NCBI GenBank assembly: GCA_002803225.1
Contig: NXFV01001251.1
Span: 1 to 64,000 of the forward strand
Source of the DNA: Gamarada debralockiae
Lineage: Eukaryota > Ascomycota > Leotiomycetes > Helotiales > Hyphodiscaceae
Direction: 5' to 3'
Length of the DNA: 64,000 nucleotides
In this document: in pieces, positions 11,640 through 23,227 of the stretch
Layout: every line of letters begins with the position of its first letter
How positions within the stretch are numbered: the first letter of the stretch is position 1
The notes under the pieces: model-generated
What the model saw: only the letters and a program-made list of their open reading frames with translations
What the model was told of the DNA's origin: nothing
The model's database searches: none
Translations under genes and position numbers: made by a program

Positions 11640-13052
11640 ATGGAGATCTCATCAGCGCCACTCCCGCGTGTCACTATCCAGTTCTGCACACAATGCAAAT
11701 GGTAAACTTCCCAGCCTTGAGCTTTTAGTCCTGAGTCATATCGTGGAATGAGTAATTTACTGACTCCTTGATCATAGGATGCTTAGGTATGGCTCTTTTC
11801 ATTTCCGACGCAGTTTGGTCACATATGACTCTTTGGCAAGGCTTTGGAAGCTGATGAAGTAATGTACCATATACAGAGCCGCATATGTAAGTTCGATCTT
11901 ATGATTCTCGTTATCATTATGCAGAGTCTCCCGTTCTCCAGCTGTCATGTTTCAGCAAGCATGCATGAAGTCCCCACAGTCTCAGATGGGCCATTATTCG
12001 GGTCGGGGAAAGGCACGTGATGGCGGGCCTTCATTGCGCCCCTTTCGGACAAGCATATGCACTTGTCTTCTCTGGAAATGCTCATCATGGCTCTCAAGTG
12101 ATGAGCCTTGATGAAAAGCCCAAGAACGTTGCATTTATATTTCCCGAGTTATCAAGTTGGGCCACTTCAACGGTTACATTTTCTGACTCCCCTTCAACAG
12201 TTTGCCCAAGAACTTCTATCAACCTTCTCCACATCGCTCGGCGAAGTAGCACTGCAGCCATCTACTGGCGGAATTTTCATTGTGAAGCTCTACCACGCTT
12301 CTCTTTCAACTGAAGATGGACCAGCAACCATCCAAGAACATCTTCTGTGGGACCGGAAAGCAGAAGGTGGGTTTCCAGGTACGTCGATATCTTCATATCT
12401 CCTCCTTGATTCAACACTTTCGTCCGTTCAACCAATCTTAAATGTTTCTCTGGGTATCCGCCATTAGCATGAGGATATCACTTGCAATAGCAGGCTCTTC
12501 GCGCGCAGCCACCCTCTCCTGCCTGTGACCGGCCTCAAACCTTTGTCCCACTTCCTCCCCTCTTTCTTCATTTCTTGTCCTGACTCTGCTCCAACGTTCC
12601 CCGCCACTTGCCAACTTACTGATCACACCTTCCCAGAAACGAAAGAGCTCAAAAAACGTGTCCGCAACATTATCGATCCAACCAGAGATCTCGGACATGT
12701 AGATGGCCACAAAGCCTCTTCCGATCCCAGTCCCAACCCCTCCGACACAACCTCTACCACCAGCTCATCCTCCGCCTCCAGCATCCAAAACGAACAAGCC
12801 TCCTCCTCTAAACCCAGTATACCCACCGAAGGTGTCATCGCTGGCGTGCCGATCCCGAAAGCTATCAATAGGCTACAGGGGAATGAACTTTATGCTGCTG
12901 ATAGACTTGGAGGACTGGGTGGTGGGGAGAGGAAGTTTACTCCTGTATGTTTTATTACTTTCTTATGTCTCTCTTGGTTGCCTTGTGTTTGCTAGGAGCG
13001 AGTGGGAGGTTTGGTAATGTGGTATTCGGCCACGGAACCCGTGGCATGCTGA
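11640..13052 (+). CDS. SelW/SelT-like Rdx-family protein (CxxC selenoprotein-W homologue)
   Basis: Six exons, join(11640..11701,11778..11786,11877..11886,12201..12378,12637..12944,12996..13052), 207 residues. The start MEISSAPLPRVTIQFCTQCK carries the Cys-x-x-Cys redox motif (residues 16 and 19) in the first beta-strand/helix turn of the Rdx (thioredoxin-like) fold; Cys replaces selenocysteine, as expected in fungi. The core continues KWMLRAAYFAQELLSTF and ends near residue 100 with ETKELKKRVRNIIDP. A Ser/Pro-rich low-complexity linker (about 108-147) follows, then a conserved-looking tail with GVIAGVPIPKAINR. Exons 2 and 3 are only 9 and 10 nt, and both are needed to give the conserved W-M-L-R-A-A-Y run. 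Introns 3 (314 bp) and 4 (258 bp) are long for this window. The function is presumed thiol redox; the partner is unknown. Confidence 0.88.
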
Positions 13053-14156
13053 TGGCGGACAGATTCTTCTGCTGGAATGTTCTGAGAGTGGGAAGCTGAC
13101 CGCCATTTAGATGGATGTCGACATAATTTCTCGACGAGCGAGTGCAGTCGGAGAGGGCCAGCGAGAGGACGAAGGGGTCATTGGAGCAAATGGGAAGATC
13201 AGGATAACGGGCGGTGATGGGGAGAGTTTTGGGTTTTGCAGACCCGGGGATGAGGATTGCGGATGAAGAAGTTCGACAGAAGTGTGGTTGAATGGAAGAG
13301 AGGAGGTACATGAACGGAAGGACGTTGTGGGGTGTTACGGTAGGAGGACCATTGGGGGTTTGCTTACGTATCAGATAAGGGGAAAGACGTGGCTCCACAA
13401 ACGTAGATACTCCACACCAACGAAGCTAAGAATGAACATATTATGGTCGAGGAGGACTTTTGCATGTAGGAAATTAATTCATTCAACCGCATAGATCTGT
13501 GTCAGCAATTGTGGCAGAAGAAACGGCTACGGAAAGACCACGACCACCCCGTCCATACCACACACATAACCACCACCCATCCATGCCATCATCAATTCAT
13601 AGTACATCCCCCGCAGTGTTCCATCCCCCACACATTTCCGCAAAAGAAGCCAAGCCAGCCATTCTTCCAGTCGAGCTATACAGACAAAAGTAACATCACG
13701 CAAAAGCTGCCCCTCCGCACATCATAACCGCATATACAACGCAAATATACCAGCCGCTCTGTATAAACCAAAGACGAGCCGAACCCAAAACGGAGACGTT
13801 CCGCAAAGCCTTTTCGTTTTTCGTGTCAAGTCAGTCGTAGGATCGTGTCTTCTTGCCATCGAGTCATTGGTCGTATTAGTGGAAGGAAAAAGACGTGTAT
13901 ACATTTCGGTATGTTGTTGGAAAGAGAACAGGTGGCGTAATGCACGCCCGAGCGCAAATGGGGATGTTTGATGATTAGGATCGGAATCGGCCGAATCGAG
14001 ATTAGTTGCAAAAGTCGGGGGAGATCGAGAGAGTTGCGAAAAGGTCGAGGAGCGCTTGGGTGAATACAGTGTCGTGGAGACTCGAGAGGAAATCGCGAAG
14101 TTTTGCTTATCTGCGTCCGAACCTGCTATACACAAGGAAGTTCGTAATTGTTCATT
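13053..14156. other. Intergenic between convergent Rdx-like and PP1 genes
   Basis: The 3' flanks of two convergent genes. Several open frames exist on both strands (for example minus 12955-13398), but they are Pro/Ser/Thr-rich without domain features. I regard them as UTR shadows. Confidence 0.4.
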
Positions 14157-15343
14157 CTACTTTTTCTGCTTCCTCGGAGGAGTGACGGGCCTGCTGGCAC
14201 CAAGACCACCGCCGTAAACGTACTTTTGTTTCTTCTCCGCTGGTTTCAGGATCTGCAGGAAAACGGTCAATTGATGCTGGCATATATTGGAGTAAATGGT
14301 AACTAACCTGGAATGAACATAGCAAGCTCTCATCCACACTCATCATTGCTCCGGCATTGTCAAACTCGCCACAGTAGTTGGGTGCACTGAAAAGTGTAAC
14401 CAGCTGCCGCTTAGAGAAAAACTCGTAGCCATCTTCGACAACCTGATGAGCTCGGCATATCAAATCCATGTCATGCTTTTGTAGGAATCGAGAGACGACA
14501 TCGGGTCCGAACGTGAAAGAGACACCTCGGTCGTTTTCGCTCCAGCCGGTGATATCCTTGTCTGGATCAGACCAGAGAAGATCGCAGAGGAGACCGCAGT
14601 CAGGAATCTATTGTTATCAGCAAGAGCTCAGGCCCTCTCCCGGCGCGCCCGAGAGCTGGCAAGAAAAGGAAAACCATGGACTTACATCAGTTGGGCGCAT
14701 GACGCGGCGGATCTGCTCCATGGAGTTTAGGTCAGGACTGAGACCACCGTGCATTGTGAAAATCTTCTCGTCGATGATTGCTGCAATAGGCAAGCAGTTG
14801 AAGCAGTCGGTGAACGTCTTCCAGAGCTTGATATTGTATCTTCTCTTGCACTCATCATAGAACCCGTAGATACGGTTGATGGACGCGCATTCGTGGTTGC
14901 CGCGTAGGATGAAGAAGTTTTCAGGGTATTTGATCTTGTATGCGAGGAGAAGGCAGATGGTCTCGAGAGATTGCTTGCCTCTGTCGACGTAATCACCAAG
15001 GAATAGGTAGTTTGCCTCCGGAGGGAATCCGCCATATTCGAACAAACGAAGGAGGTCATAATATTGGCCGTGAATGTCACCACAAATCTGTGGGCACGCG
15101 AGAGCAATCAGAACGCGACTCTTGTAAGAAGATCAAAGGGTAATGTGTGTCATAGATGCATACCTTGATCGGAGCCTCAAGCTCTAGTAAGATGGGTTGG
15201 GAGATGAAGATTTCGCGAGCCTTGGTGCATAGATAACGGATCTCTGCTTCCAAAAGCTGCACCTGCTTGCCGGGTCGACTTCCTCGGACTTCCAACAGTC
15301 GGTCGATGATAGAATCGAGGTCTACATCGTTCTGGTCCGCCAT
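14157..15343 (-). CDS. bimG/GLC7-type: Serine/threonine protein phosphatase PP1 catalytic subunit
   Basis: Four exons, complement(join(14157..14252,14308..14607,14686..15087,15164..15343)), 325 residues; all junctions are phase 0. The metal-binding and catalytic motifs of the PPP family are all present: GDIHG at the exon 2 start, [30 protein letters not shown] (in [10 protein letters not shown]) and [16 protein letters not shown]. The C-terminus ([18 protein letters not shown]) carries the TPPR sequence that Cdk phosphorylates in PP1 enzymes. PP1 acts with many regulatory subunits in mitotic exit, glycogen metabolism and polarity. The length is normal and nothing is unusual. Confidence 0.98.
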
Positions 15344-17643
15344 GGCTTCTGTCCTCTCGTGGGAGAAGGTGACGGGGTTGAAGTTGTGTTTTCCGCAGTA
15401 TGGAGGGTATGAGAGGTCTTCTGCTAGATGGATCGAATTCGCTGTTACGAGGACTGTGATTCACTTCTCAATCTAGTATGGGCTGATAATTAGCAGGCTG
15501 CTGACATTTCGGGAAGCAAATTTTGAAAGAGCGTTGTGTACCCAACAAGATCTGCACAATCTGGAACACGTACAATGAAGTGATATCGGCCTCAATGGAG
15601 CTTTCTGCAGAAAGCCGCGTCGTACTGGGACCTGCTTAGGTGTGCGGCCTTGGTTGTTGAGGATGAAAGGCTTGCTCGGGGAGGCTTCAAAAATCACCTA
15701 TGCCTGGGGTGAAATGACGCGGGGGTAGGGGTATGTTCGTCAGGCTGTAATTCACAGCGTTCGGTATGTTTCGCAGGATCGCAAAAATTGCGACGACGTT
15801 GGATTCGTAGAGGGGTAGACTTGGGGATTTAGTCGCTGATGTCGTTGGGTGCAGACTCGGCGGCCTCGTCGGATTTCGTACGTTTTTACTTGGGGTGGCT
15901 CGTCTAAATATTTATCGCCTCGTCGCGTTTAAATGCTCGGTGAGGACAAACAAGAGTCAGATTCTGCGCAGAATGATGACTCTACACTGTTTGTGCGAAA
16001 GCAGAATGATTCTGCGTATGACAGAGCCTTTTGTTGAGAGGTCTGTCGTGAGGGTTTTGTGTAGCGTAAGGGGGATTTTGGGGTTTTAGATTTCGTGCAG
16101 CAGCCGGGAAGGTGCTTTTCGTCTTTGCTGGAATGAGGCCCAAGTAATCGTCGAATTGACAAGAATGCCAATGTTCAGTTGAACAGCACAGTGAATTTTA
16201 TTACTCGAAGTAATATCAATGTCGTCGTCGTCGTCGTTGGAGATCGTCGTTGTAGAGGTTGGAGAGTTGTTGGATGCAAAGCCCTTGGAGGTGTTGCCTT
16301 GTCTTGCTCTGTGTGCACAAGCTTAGTCAAATCCCAGCTCCCAAACTGACGCTCACTTCCTTTTAAACAGCGACGATATCAGGCGCTTATGCAGCAGCTC
16401 AGGGCTCTTTTCTCACGCCGCTTCAAGAATCTACTCTTCAGAGAATACAATTGGCTCAAAAAACACCACAAATCCCAGGATTCAGGAATAACTTTTGTTG
16501 GAGCTCTTGCTATTTACGTTTTGGCATTCAGTGACGACTTTAGGTCCATTTTATCGTGCGAGCAACTCCACATGAATACGACGACCGTACGTGGGGTCTG
16601 GAATCATGGAAGACGAGATGCTGCTTGATATCGAGCGATCGAGGTTCATCTGTTGCCCTTTGCTTGAGTTATCCAGATATCGGAAGTAGTCGAGGTCAAA
16701 GACTTGGTCGACCCTCGGGATCTAAAAAAAGATCGTCACGTCTGGATCGTTTCAGGGGCCTTACTTCAGCTACCCCTGATTTCTAACTGGACCTCAAAAG
16801 CCGCCTGACCGCTTGGGTATATAAGCAGGTAAGACTCGTTGATACTGATGCTTATTAGTACCTCAATTTGCCCAGGATGAGAATGATGACTGCGAACGGC
16901 AAAACCATGATTACCGAGTCAAATAACTAGGACAAAGGGGAGCTATGGAATTTTAGATCAGTCTGCTAGGTCCGGTAGTGGTCAAAGCAAGGCCGTCAAA
17001 TCGGTGACTTTTCGTTGAGTAGCTCAAAGGAGTCATAGCACACAATCATAAGAGAACACAATATCGCGAGGGGTAAGATATCGCAGCATCAAAGATTTCA
17101 TTATCCCTCCCATCCGCCCATTCGTTGATTCATTCATGCGCGCTCAATGCAATACAAATGCCCCGGACGCCGTCAATAACGCCTAACCAACTCTTTAAGC
17201 CCATATTTTACAAATCTCAGGACAAGAAACCAACCAAGAAATTAACACTCAACCGCTCGCTGGCTCTCTGCGGGTCCCCAGATCTAGGCTGCGCAAAATT
17301 CTCACAGAACTGAAAGGATGTGATATGATAGATCGCCCAAGGGAAGACATCATGAAGAAAGGAATAAAAGTAAATGACCATCCGACCCATACGCTATGCT
17401 GATGACTGAACAGAAGAAAATGGAAATATGCCGCAATGCAAAAATCTCTCAAAATGAGCAGAGTCGTGATGCTAATATGCAACTTTTAACGACCAGGGTA
17501 TCAAGAATAGCCTCCCAATTCTGCAACCACAAATGTTGCTAATATCGTTAAGGACACCGAGGGCACCTTAGATGCGCTCGGTATCCCTGGCGCTTCGTGT
17601 ATGTGGAGCCGATCTTTCAAAGATGGCTCGCTTGTGAACATCG
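15344..17643. other. Long intergenic region (2.3 kb)
   Basis: Upstream of PP1 and downstream of the LRR gene. It holds a short GTC microsatellite (16221-16237). Small frames such as plus 16389-16628 show no domain or codon signal. I see no tRNA and no transposon. Confidence 0.4.
16221..16237. repeat. GTC trinucleotide microsatellite
   Basis: Five and a half GTC units in perfect tandem, followed by further imperfect GTC/GTT units to about 16252. Non-coding context. Confidence 0.85.
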
Positions 17644-20544
17644 TCAACCTAATGTTCGGCCGCTGTGAATAGTTTGTTGACTGTTGGCTCGGGGAGTGGC
17701 TGGGTTGGGCCGTATGCCAGTGGGACTAAAGTCGGCACCTGCATAGCTTTGCTGAGGATTCTTTTGTGCGTCCCATCCTTCCTCGCTCAGCACACTCAAC
17801 CATCCATTGCCCACGTCATTACGAAGGGCTTCAATCTTCTTGCGGTAGATCTCGCCGGAGATGCTCCAATCTTGCGGATCTTTGGAAGAGTTTTTGATAA
17901 TAGGAGGTTCGTAGGTCACCGTCTCAATGGGAGGTAATCGAGGGACAGCTGAGGTCTCGATTCGTGGAATATCGGTCTGGCTTTGTGTTTGTCGAGGCTC
18001 CGAAGGAACATATGATGGGATCGTTCGAGGTGAGGGATCAGGACTGATGCTGAAGCCGCCTTCCGAGCCAGCAACAGGAGCCGTATCTTCTTCCGCGGAG
18101 AACCTCACAGCAGGTTTCACCTTACTGGGAGATGTGTCGGTGGTTGAGAGATCTACGATCCGTCGCTTGGGCGTACGCTTCCGCCGCCCAGAAGAGCTTG
18201 TGTGTATCTCACTTGTAGCGGCTGTCGGTATTGGTCGTTCTTTTCGAAGCACCGACGGTTCGCGCGTGACAGGGTATTCGATGATGGGCTTGTTGACCTC
18301 GATAGCAGACAGCCCATAGTCTGGCGGGGGTGGCTTGACGACTGGAACACTCGGGCGCTCAGCTACACGGTCGACCAAGTGGCGTCGTTCAGTGTAGCCA
18401 GGGGCGTACGTATCGATCAGAATATCTTCAGTATAGCCGGGCGTCTTCCTAAAAAGATTGAAGATGGTGACTCTGTAGTTGCCATGAGTTCTGGTAAACG
18501 GATTGCCGAGAACCCATATCTCTCGAAGATCAGGAATTCCAGTTAGCCTCGCTAGTTCAGTTGGATCATTGATCTTGTTATCCCGCAGATCAAGCCTCTC
18601 CAAGGGATATAGCCTTTCCACACCAGCTATGGATATGAGTCGATTGGACCGTAGATTCAGCGCAGTGATTGCTGGTAGGGGGTTCCGAGTTAAGGAGTGA
18701 AGCGAGTCGATCATGCAATTGGAGAGGTTCAGAGCCCGCAGAGCTGTGAGCGAGGCTAAACAGTCGGGAATCTGTGAGAAAAGGTTCGATGATAGATCCA
18801 GAGAGTGGAGGGTGTTGGCTAGTGGTGCGAGACTGGCTGCAGATATTGAGGTGAGGCCGTTGTCAGCAAGACTGAGGTGTTTGAGGAATCTCCATTTCGA
18901 CGATGGTAGTATGCCCATAGATAGCAGATTCGAAGAGCTACCGCGTGGGTTATGCCAGCCGTCAGACATGCTCGAATGCGAACTGCCAGATCCAGATCTT
19001 TTGACTTTGTATGAAGAACCCCTCAAATGCCCATGTGCAGAGCCGGTCCGTGAACTTGGTGGCCGCACAGGAGAGTTGCTTCTTGGTCTTGTCTTCGTAG
19101 GAGACTTGGCTCCATCAGAGCCCGAGCGAACAAGTGAGGCGCCCCGAAGCTCATCCTCTCCAATGTGGTGACGTTCGTCCGGCGATCCAGGTGCCGAGTT
19201 GGAGTGGACCAATTCTGCATGTGGTAGGGTCGGACTACGCTTAGGGCTCGAAGATGTGGCCCAGGTAGAAGTTGGGGACATTTGTGCCTTTGAAGAGCGT
19301 CGCCGTCGCTTATCCATATCATCCAGCACAATGTTGATCAGGAGATCCGCCGGGTCATCAACACCTGCACGTTTGACAGTCAAAGATCTTAATTGCTCTG
19401 CAAGTCGATCCCAGCCAAAGAACTGCCGGATGTCAATGTCGCTAATCTCTAGGGCACTTATGTTCTTGAATGCTAGAAGGGGGACTGCGGTGTCGAACGG
19501 GAACTCTTCGTAACCTTCGATGAGTCTTGCTCGGCGATCCGGTGCGAGTCTCAGGCATGGGATTTTGGTAAATGCGGAGTAAAGGTACTTCAAGTCTGCT
19601 TCAATGGCGGCTTTTTGCTTCTCGGTCTTCGCAGCTGAATTTCCTGAACCAAGGCCAAAGTTTGCCCACAATGAGGACATACCGGACATAACGCTTCGCA
19701 CACTGGACACTGAGTGAATTGATCCATGATCAGAGCCACGGCCCTTTGGCCGTTGGGATTGACTCAAGAAAGAGACATAGTTCGCTGCTGATGTATCTGC
19801 ATGGAGGTTTTCTAACCGCACATTCATAGATCCAACCTGTATACCAAGATCTTCAAATCGTGAAAGGAGATAGAAGAGATGATGTGGTGTCAAGGCAAGT
19901 TTGGCAGGTTTGATATTATGGGAGGCGAACGTCAGGTACGGGAGAGAGAGCGCTGCAGCGAGTGTGCTTGATGTGGTTGTAGAAGAAGCAGACGATGGCT
20001 GGTTTGTGGTCGTTGGCGATGCAGGTATTGCTGATCCTCCAACCGCCCCAGTAACGCTTTGTGATGAGCCATTTTTAGGAAGTTGTTGTCGCTTCAGTTG
20101 CAGAGCATTTGCGAGTGCTTTCTCGTGTGTCCGCACAAAGTGGGCAAGGTTCTGCAGAAAGAATTGTTAGCATACTCGACGCCCTAGAAGATGTACTAGG
20201 TAGAATATGTTGTATACCTTTATGAAGAACTGCCCATCCTCAGTGTCCATCATTGAGGATGCATATGTGTAATGTAAACGGAAATACAAAGTCTAAAGCC
20301 CTTCGGCGGGACAGAATCCTCAGAATAGGCTACCGCTGCCTTGTATCTCAGAGACGGAGGGTCCGCGTACGATAAGAGGTGCGACTCGAAGAGAAAGGGG
20401 GAGGAATGGCGGTCTGCGAGGTAACACAATGTTAGACGAGTTTTGTAATTCGGGGTGAGTGGCATGAAGAAGGCGACTGCGTAGCGATGCGTCTGTAAAT
20501 GGGAGAGCTGCTATCCAGTGGATGATTCCTCTCTCGAGTTCCAT
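17644..20544 (-). CDS. Leucine-rich-repeat protein, function not assigned
   Basis: Proposed structure complement(join(17644..20151,20218..20292,20334..20413,20478..20544)), 909 residues from ATG 20544 (MELERGIIHWIAALPF). The introns are 66, 41 and 64 bp. The 41-bp intron is very short but is the only phase-consistent link, and the first donor (GTCGCC) is weak. An open frame continues upstream of the chosen ATG, so the 5' end is provisional. After a helical N-terminal part, residues about 280-450 are Ser-rich and low in complexity. LRRs follow, with units such as LSLADNGLTSI, LDLSSNLFSQIP, LNLRSNRLISI and LDLRDNKINDP, then an LRR cap (GNPFTRTHGNYRVTIFNLF). The C-terminus is disordered, with a basic GRRKRTPKRR stretch. 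The architecture suggests a cytoplasmic scaffold. I cannot name an orthologue with confidence. Confidence 0.8.
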
Positions 20545-22582
20545 GAGTTCCCACGCGCAAGTGTTGTTGCCCAAGATACCAACGTCGCAACGGATCTCGA
20601 CGACGCGGGCGAGTGCATATGATAGATCAGAGGCCTCTCATTGAATCTGAGACGCTGTGCAAGTAAATGAAATTAGACGTACCTCTAAGAACTCTTCTTA
20701 TCGTGACTGTGCTGTGGCAGCACCGGAGAGCAACTTGCTCCAAGGCACTCGCACAAGGAAGCAAAAAGGCCGACCCAAAAGAGTGATGGAGGGGACAGCC
20801 TGATAATGCCCACGATGTCAAGAAAACTTCTACCGCCGTCGAAGGATGTTGATGACCCAATAATGCAATAGTGGAGATGCGGTGGCTTCTTGACTGTATG
20901 CAGCACCGATGTTCGCTCAATCGTTGGTCTGCAGGCTGCAGGCCGCAGGCCGCTGCTCCACTCCAGTCCAGGATGATCTATCCAGTGGGCGGCCTAATAA
21001 CGGAGACCCTTGATCATTTGAGAAGGTTTGGTCGACGATGTAAACGCACACAGAGCAATTAAGCTCTTAGTGGTATCTTGGAGAGAGTATAGTAGAATCA
21101 GAGGAGAGAAGGCAGGAAGCAGCGGATATTGGGTCGAGGCTATGGAAAATGGCACGGGAGATGTCGATTGGATAGACGGTGTTTTGATTGAGATTTGGTC
21201 GGTGGGCCAAAATCTCGGCAAGCTGGCGGTGGATAGCGCCTCACGAAACGCAAAAAGTGTGTGCAGGGAAAAAGGATCCAACCGTAGACCCCTCCATTAA
21301 TGGATGCCATAGAGGGGCAATCAGAGATTGAAAATAAACCCCCCGTTTGAAAATATATTTTATATCAATAATACACTAATAAATCCCACTCTACTCTCAG
21401 AAAAGCATCCCAAAATAATACATGTCGCTGATATCTTACGGCAACAATGGTCATCAGCTGCTGAAAGAAAGACAGATACAGCGCCGCCAAGCATCAACAA
21501 TCGACAGGTCTCATCCGAAATGAGATGGCCTCTTTCCTGCCAGGCTGGGGCTTACCTACTGTAGCATCAAATCAATCCTTGCCTTACCCCACCAACGAGA
21601 CACAGTTTACCCGATTTGCGGTTCCTACAGCGCCTGCAAGCCTACCTCAAGGAATGAAGGCCAGCCGCGATGGCTTCAAATCAGACCGAAACCTCCAATC
21701 AACATCCAAACATGTCCTTCCTTCTCTGCGGCCCCCGCGCACCATATGTCGTCGCCCTCGAGCTGGGTAAAATCGCCAACATACCGTTCACGACAGCTTC
21801 ATCATAGGCTAGCTCTCGCCTTCACCGCCATGATCAACAACAGAACTTCAATTTCTCGCCACAATCAAAACCACCCACACCTTTTCGTCGCAATTGCTAA
21901 TCAGAGTCACATTGTAATTCGGTGGAATCAATAGGTAGTGATACGAGACAGGCGATATACCCAGGCTTCAGCCTCACGTCCCCGTGCAAAGGTCAGGCGA
22001 AAGCCTTCTCCTTTCACAGTCCGCGCCTCTACACCCATACGGAGGACAGTATCGAAATCATCTTACTCAGCTCACAATAGTCACGCCAAGTTCATCCATT
22101 TGTCTCGGCGATTGCGTGTGCGACATGTGGCTGGTGGTTCATTCCAGAGACGTCTTATACAACCTGTCATGTGCGTATACTGAAGTTTACTTATCTATTT
22201 CTATTGTTACTCAGTGCAGGATACGAAGAACGCACTTGCCACAGAGTGAACGGTGTGCGAAACGGAAAAAAGCAAATGATGCCCATCTGCAGCAAGAGAA
22301 GTTCTCGCGATTCGTCAATGCGTCAAAAATCAAGCTACTGTAATGTTGGCTACCGAGCCTGCAGCTCCATGCCAGTCATTGGACTATTTCGGCGACATAT
22401 GCATGAGTTAGCTGGTTTGGAAAAGAGGCCATCGCGAACTTGCAGCACATTCCAGTTTGATACCTCCCCTCCGTATCCACCACCCTGGCATTAACGAATG
22501 TGGGGTTTGGCCGCCGGGACACTCTTTCTGAGGGCAAAACTCAAGACTCAACAGCTGACTCTTCTCGATATCAAGTTTCTCG
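20545..22582. other. Gene-poor stretch with unresolved fragments
   Basis: The region next to 20544 may contain further 5' exons of the LRR gene; the frame stays open with ARVVEIRCDVGILGNNTCAW to about 20620. At about 21670-21810 a plus frame begins MASNQTETSNQHPNMSFLLC and stops after about 45 codons. It reads like a genuine N-terminus but leads nowhere I can follow. No domain is recognised elsewhere. Confidence 0.3.
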
Positions 22583-23227
22583 ATGAATATCCGGATATTT
22601 CGGATTTCTATACCAGCACTAGAGGTATCAAGGAGGTCTCACGAGGTAGTGCGGAGTAAGCACCTTGTATATTCTTACGGTTTGTTACAGGGTCATCTAC
22701 ATGCTGAGGGCTACTGTACAACCCTCCATCGTGGCTTTCATCTGATAGCGGTGAAGGCGCATTATTTGGGAATAGATTGGAGTCATGGTCCCCCAAAGCG
22801 CTACCGAGAAAATAAGGTTCCGATTGATCTTATCATTCGACCATCCGTGCACCTCACCGAGGCAAAGATCCTGGACCGCGATATGCGCAACGTCTGTCCT
22901 TCGAGCCGATGCCGCTCACCTACCATGGGCGATTACCATATTTTCGAGGATATTCGCAACTTCGAGAGTGTGTCTAAACCACTAGGGTGTCGGCGTCTTC
23001 ACCGCTCAACGACAATTCTAAGCCAATTGTTACTACACAGTGTGTGTCATCCTTCGAAATTCTCCATGGCAAGTCATATGTTCGTGGTAGATCCTCAAGA
23101 AGCACCAATCTTGGAACTTCCAAATCTGGCACTGGATCTGAGTCAAGACACCACCCCTTCACGATGGCTTCAAGCTACGGCCAAGTCACGTTACAGCCAA
23201 ATGACTCGACAAATTCAGCAATCATGA
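22583..23227 (+). CDS. Orphan open frame, 214 codons, doubtful
   Basis: An uninterrupted plus-strand frame from ATG 22583 (MNIRIFRISIPALEVSRRSH) that is rich in His, Arg and Ser. It has no recognised domain, signal peptide or membrane segment. A GTATCAAG donor and a TTACAG acceptor lie inside it (about 22624-22690), so the open frame may not be the true transcript. It lies in a gene-poor stretch. It may be a relic or a chance frame. Confidence 0.2.
   Translation: MNIRIFRISIPALEVSRRSHEVVRSKHLVYSYGLLQGHLHAEGYCTTLHRGFHLIAVKAHYLGIDWSHGPPKRYRENKVPIDLIIRPSVHLTEAKILDRDMRNVCPSSRCRSPTMGDYHIFEDIRNFESVSKPLGCRRLHRSTTILSQLLLHSVCHPSKFSMASHMFVVDPQEAPILELPNLALDLSQDTTPSRWLQATAKSRYSQMTRQIQQS

Noticed and set aside
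12955..13398. Minus-strand 147-codon frame next to the Rdx-like gene
   Set aside because: Partly antisense to the last exon and intron of the Rdx-like gene; Pro/Ser-rich, without domain features.
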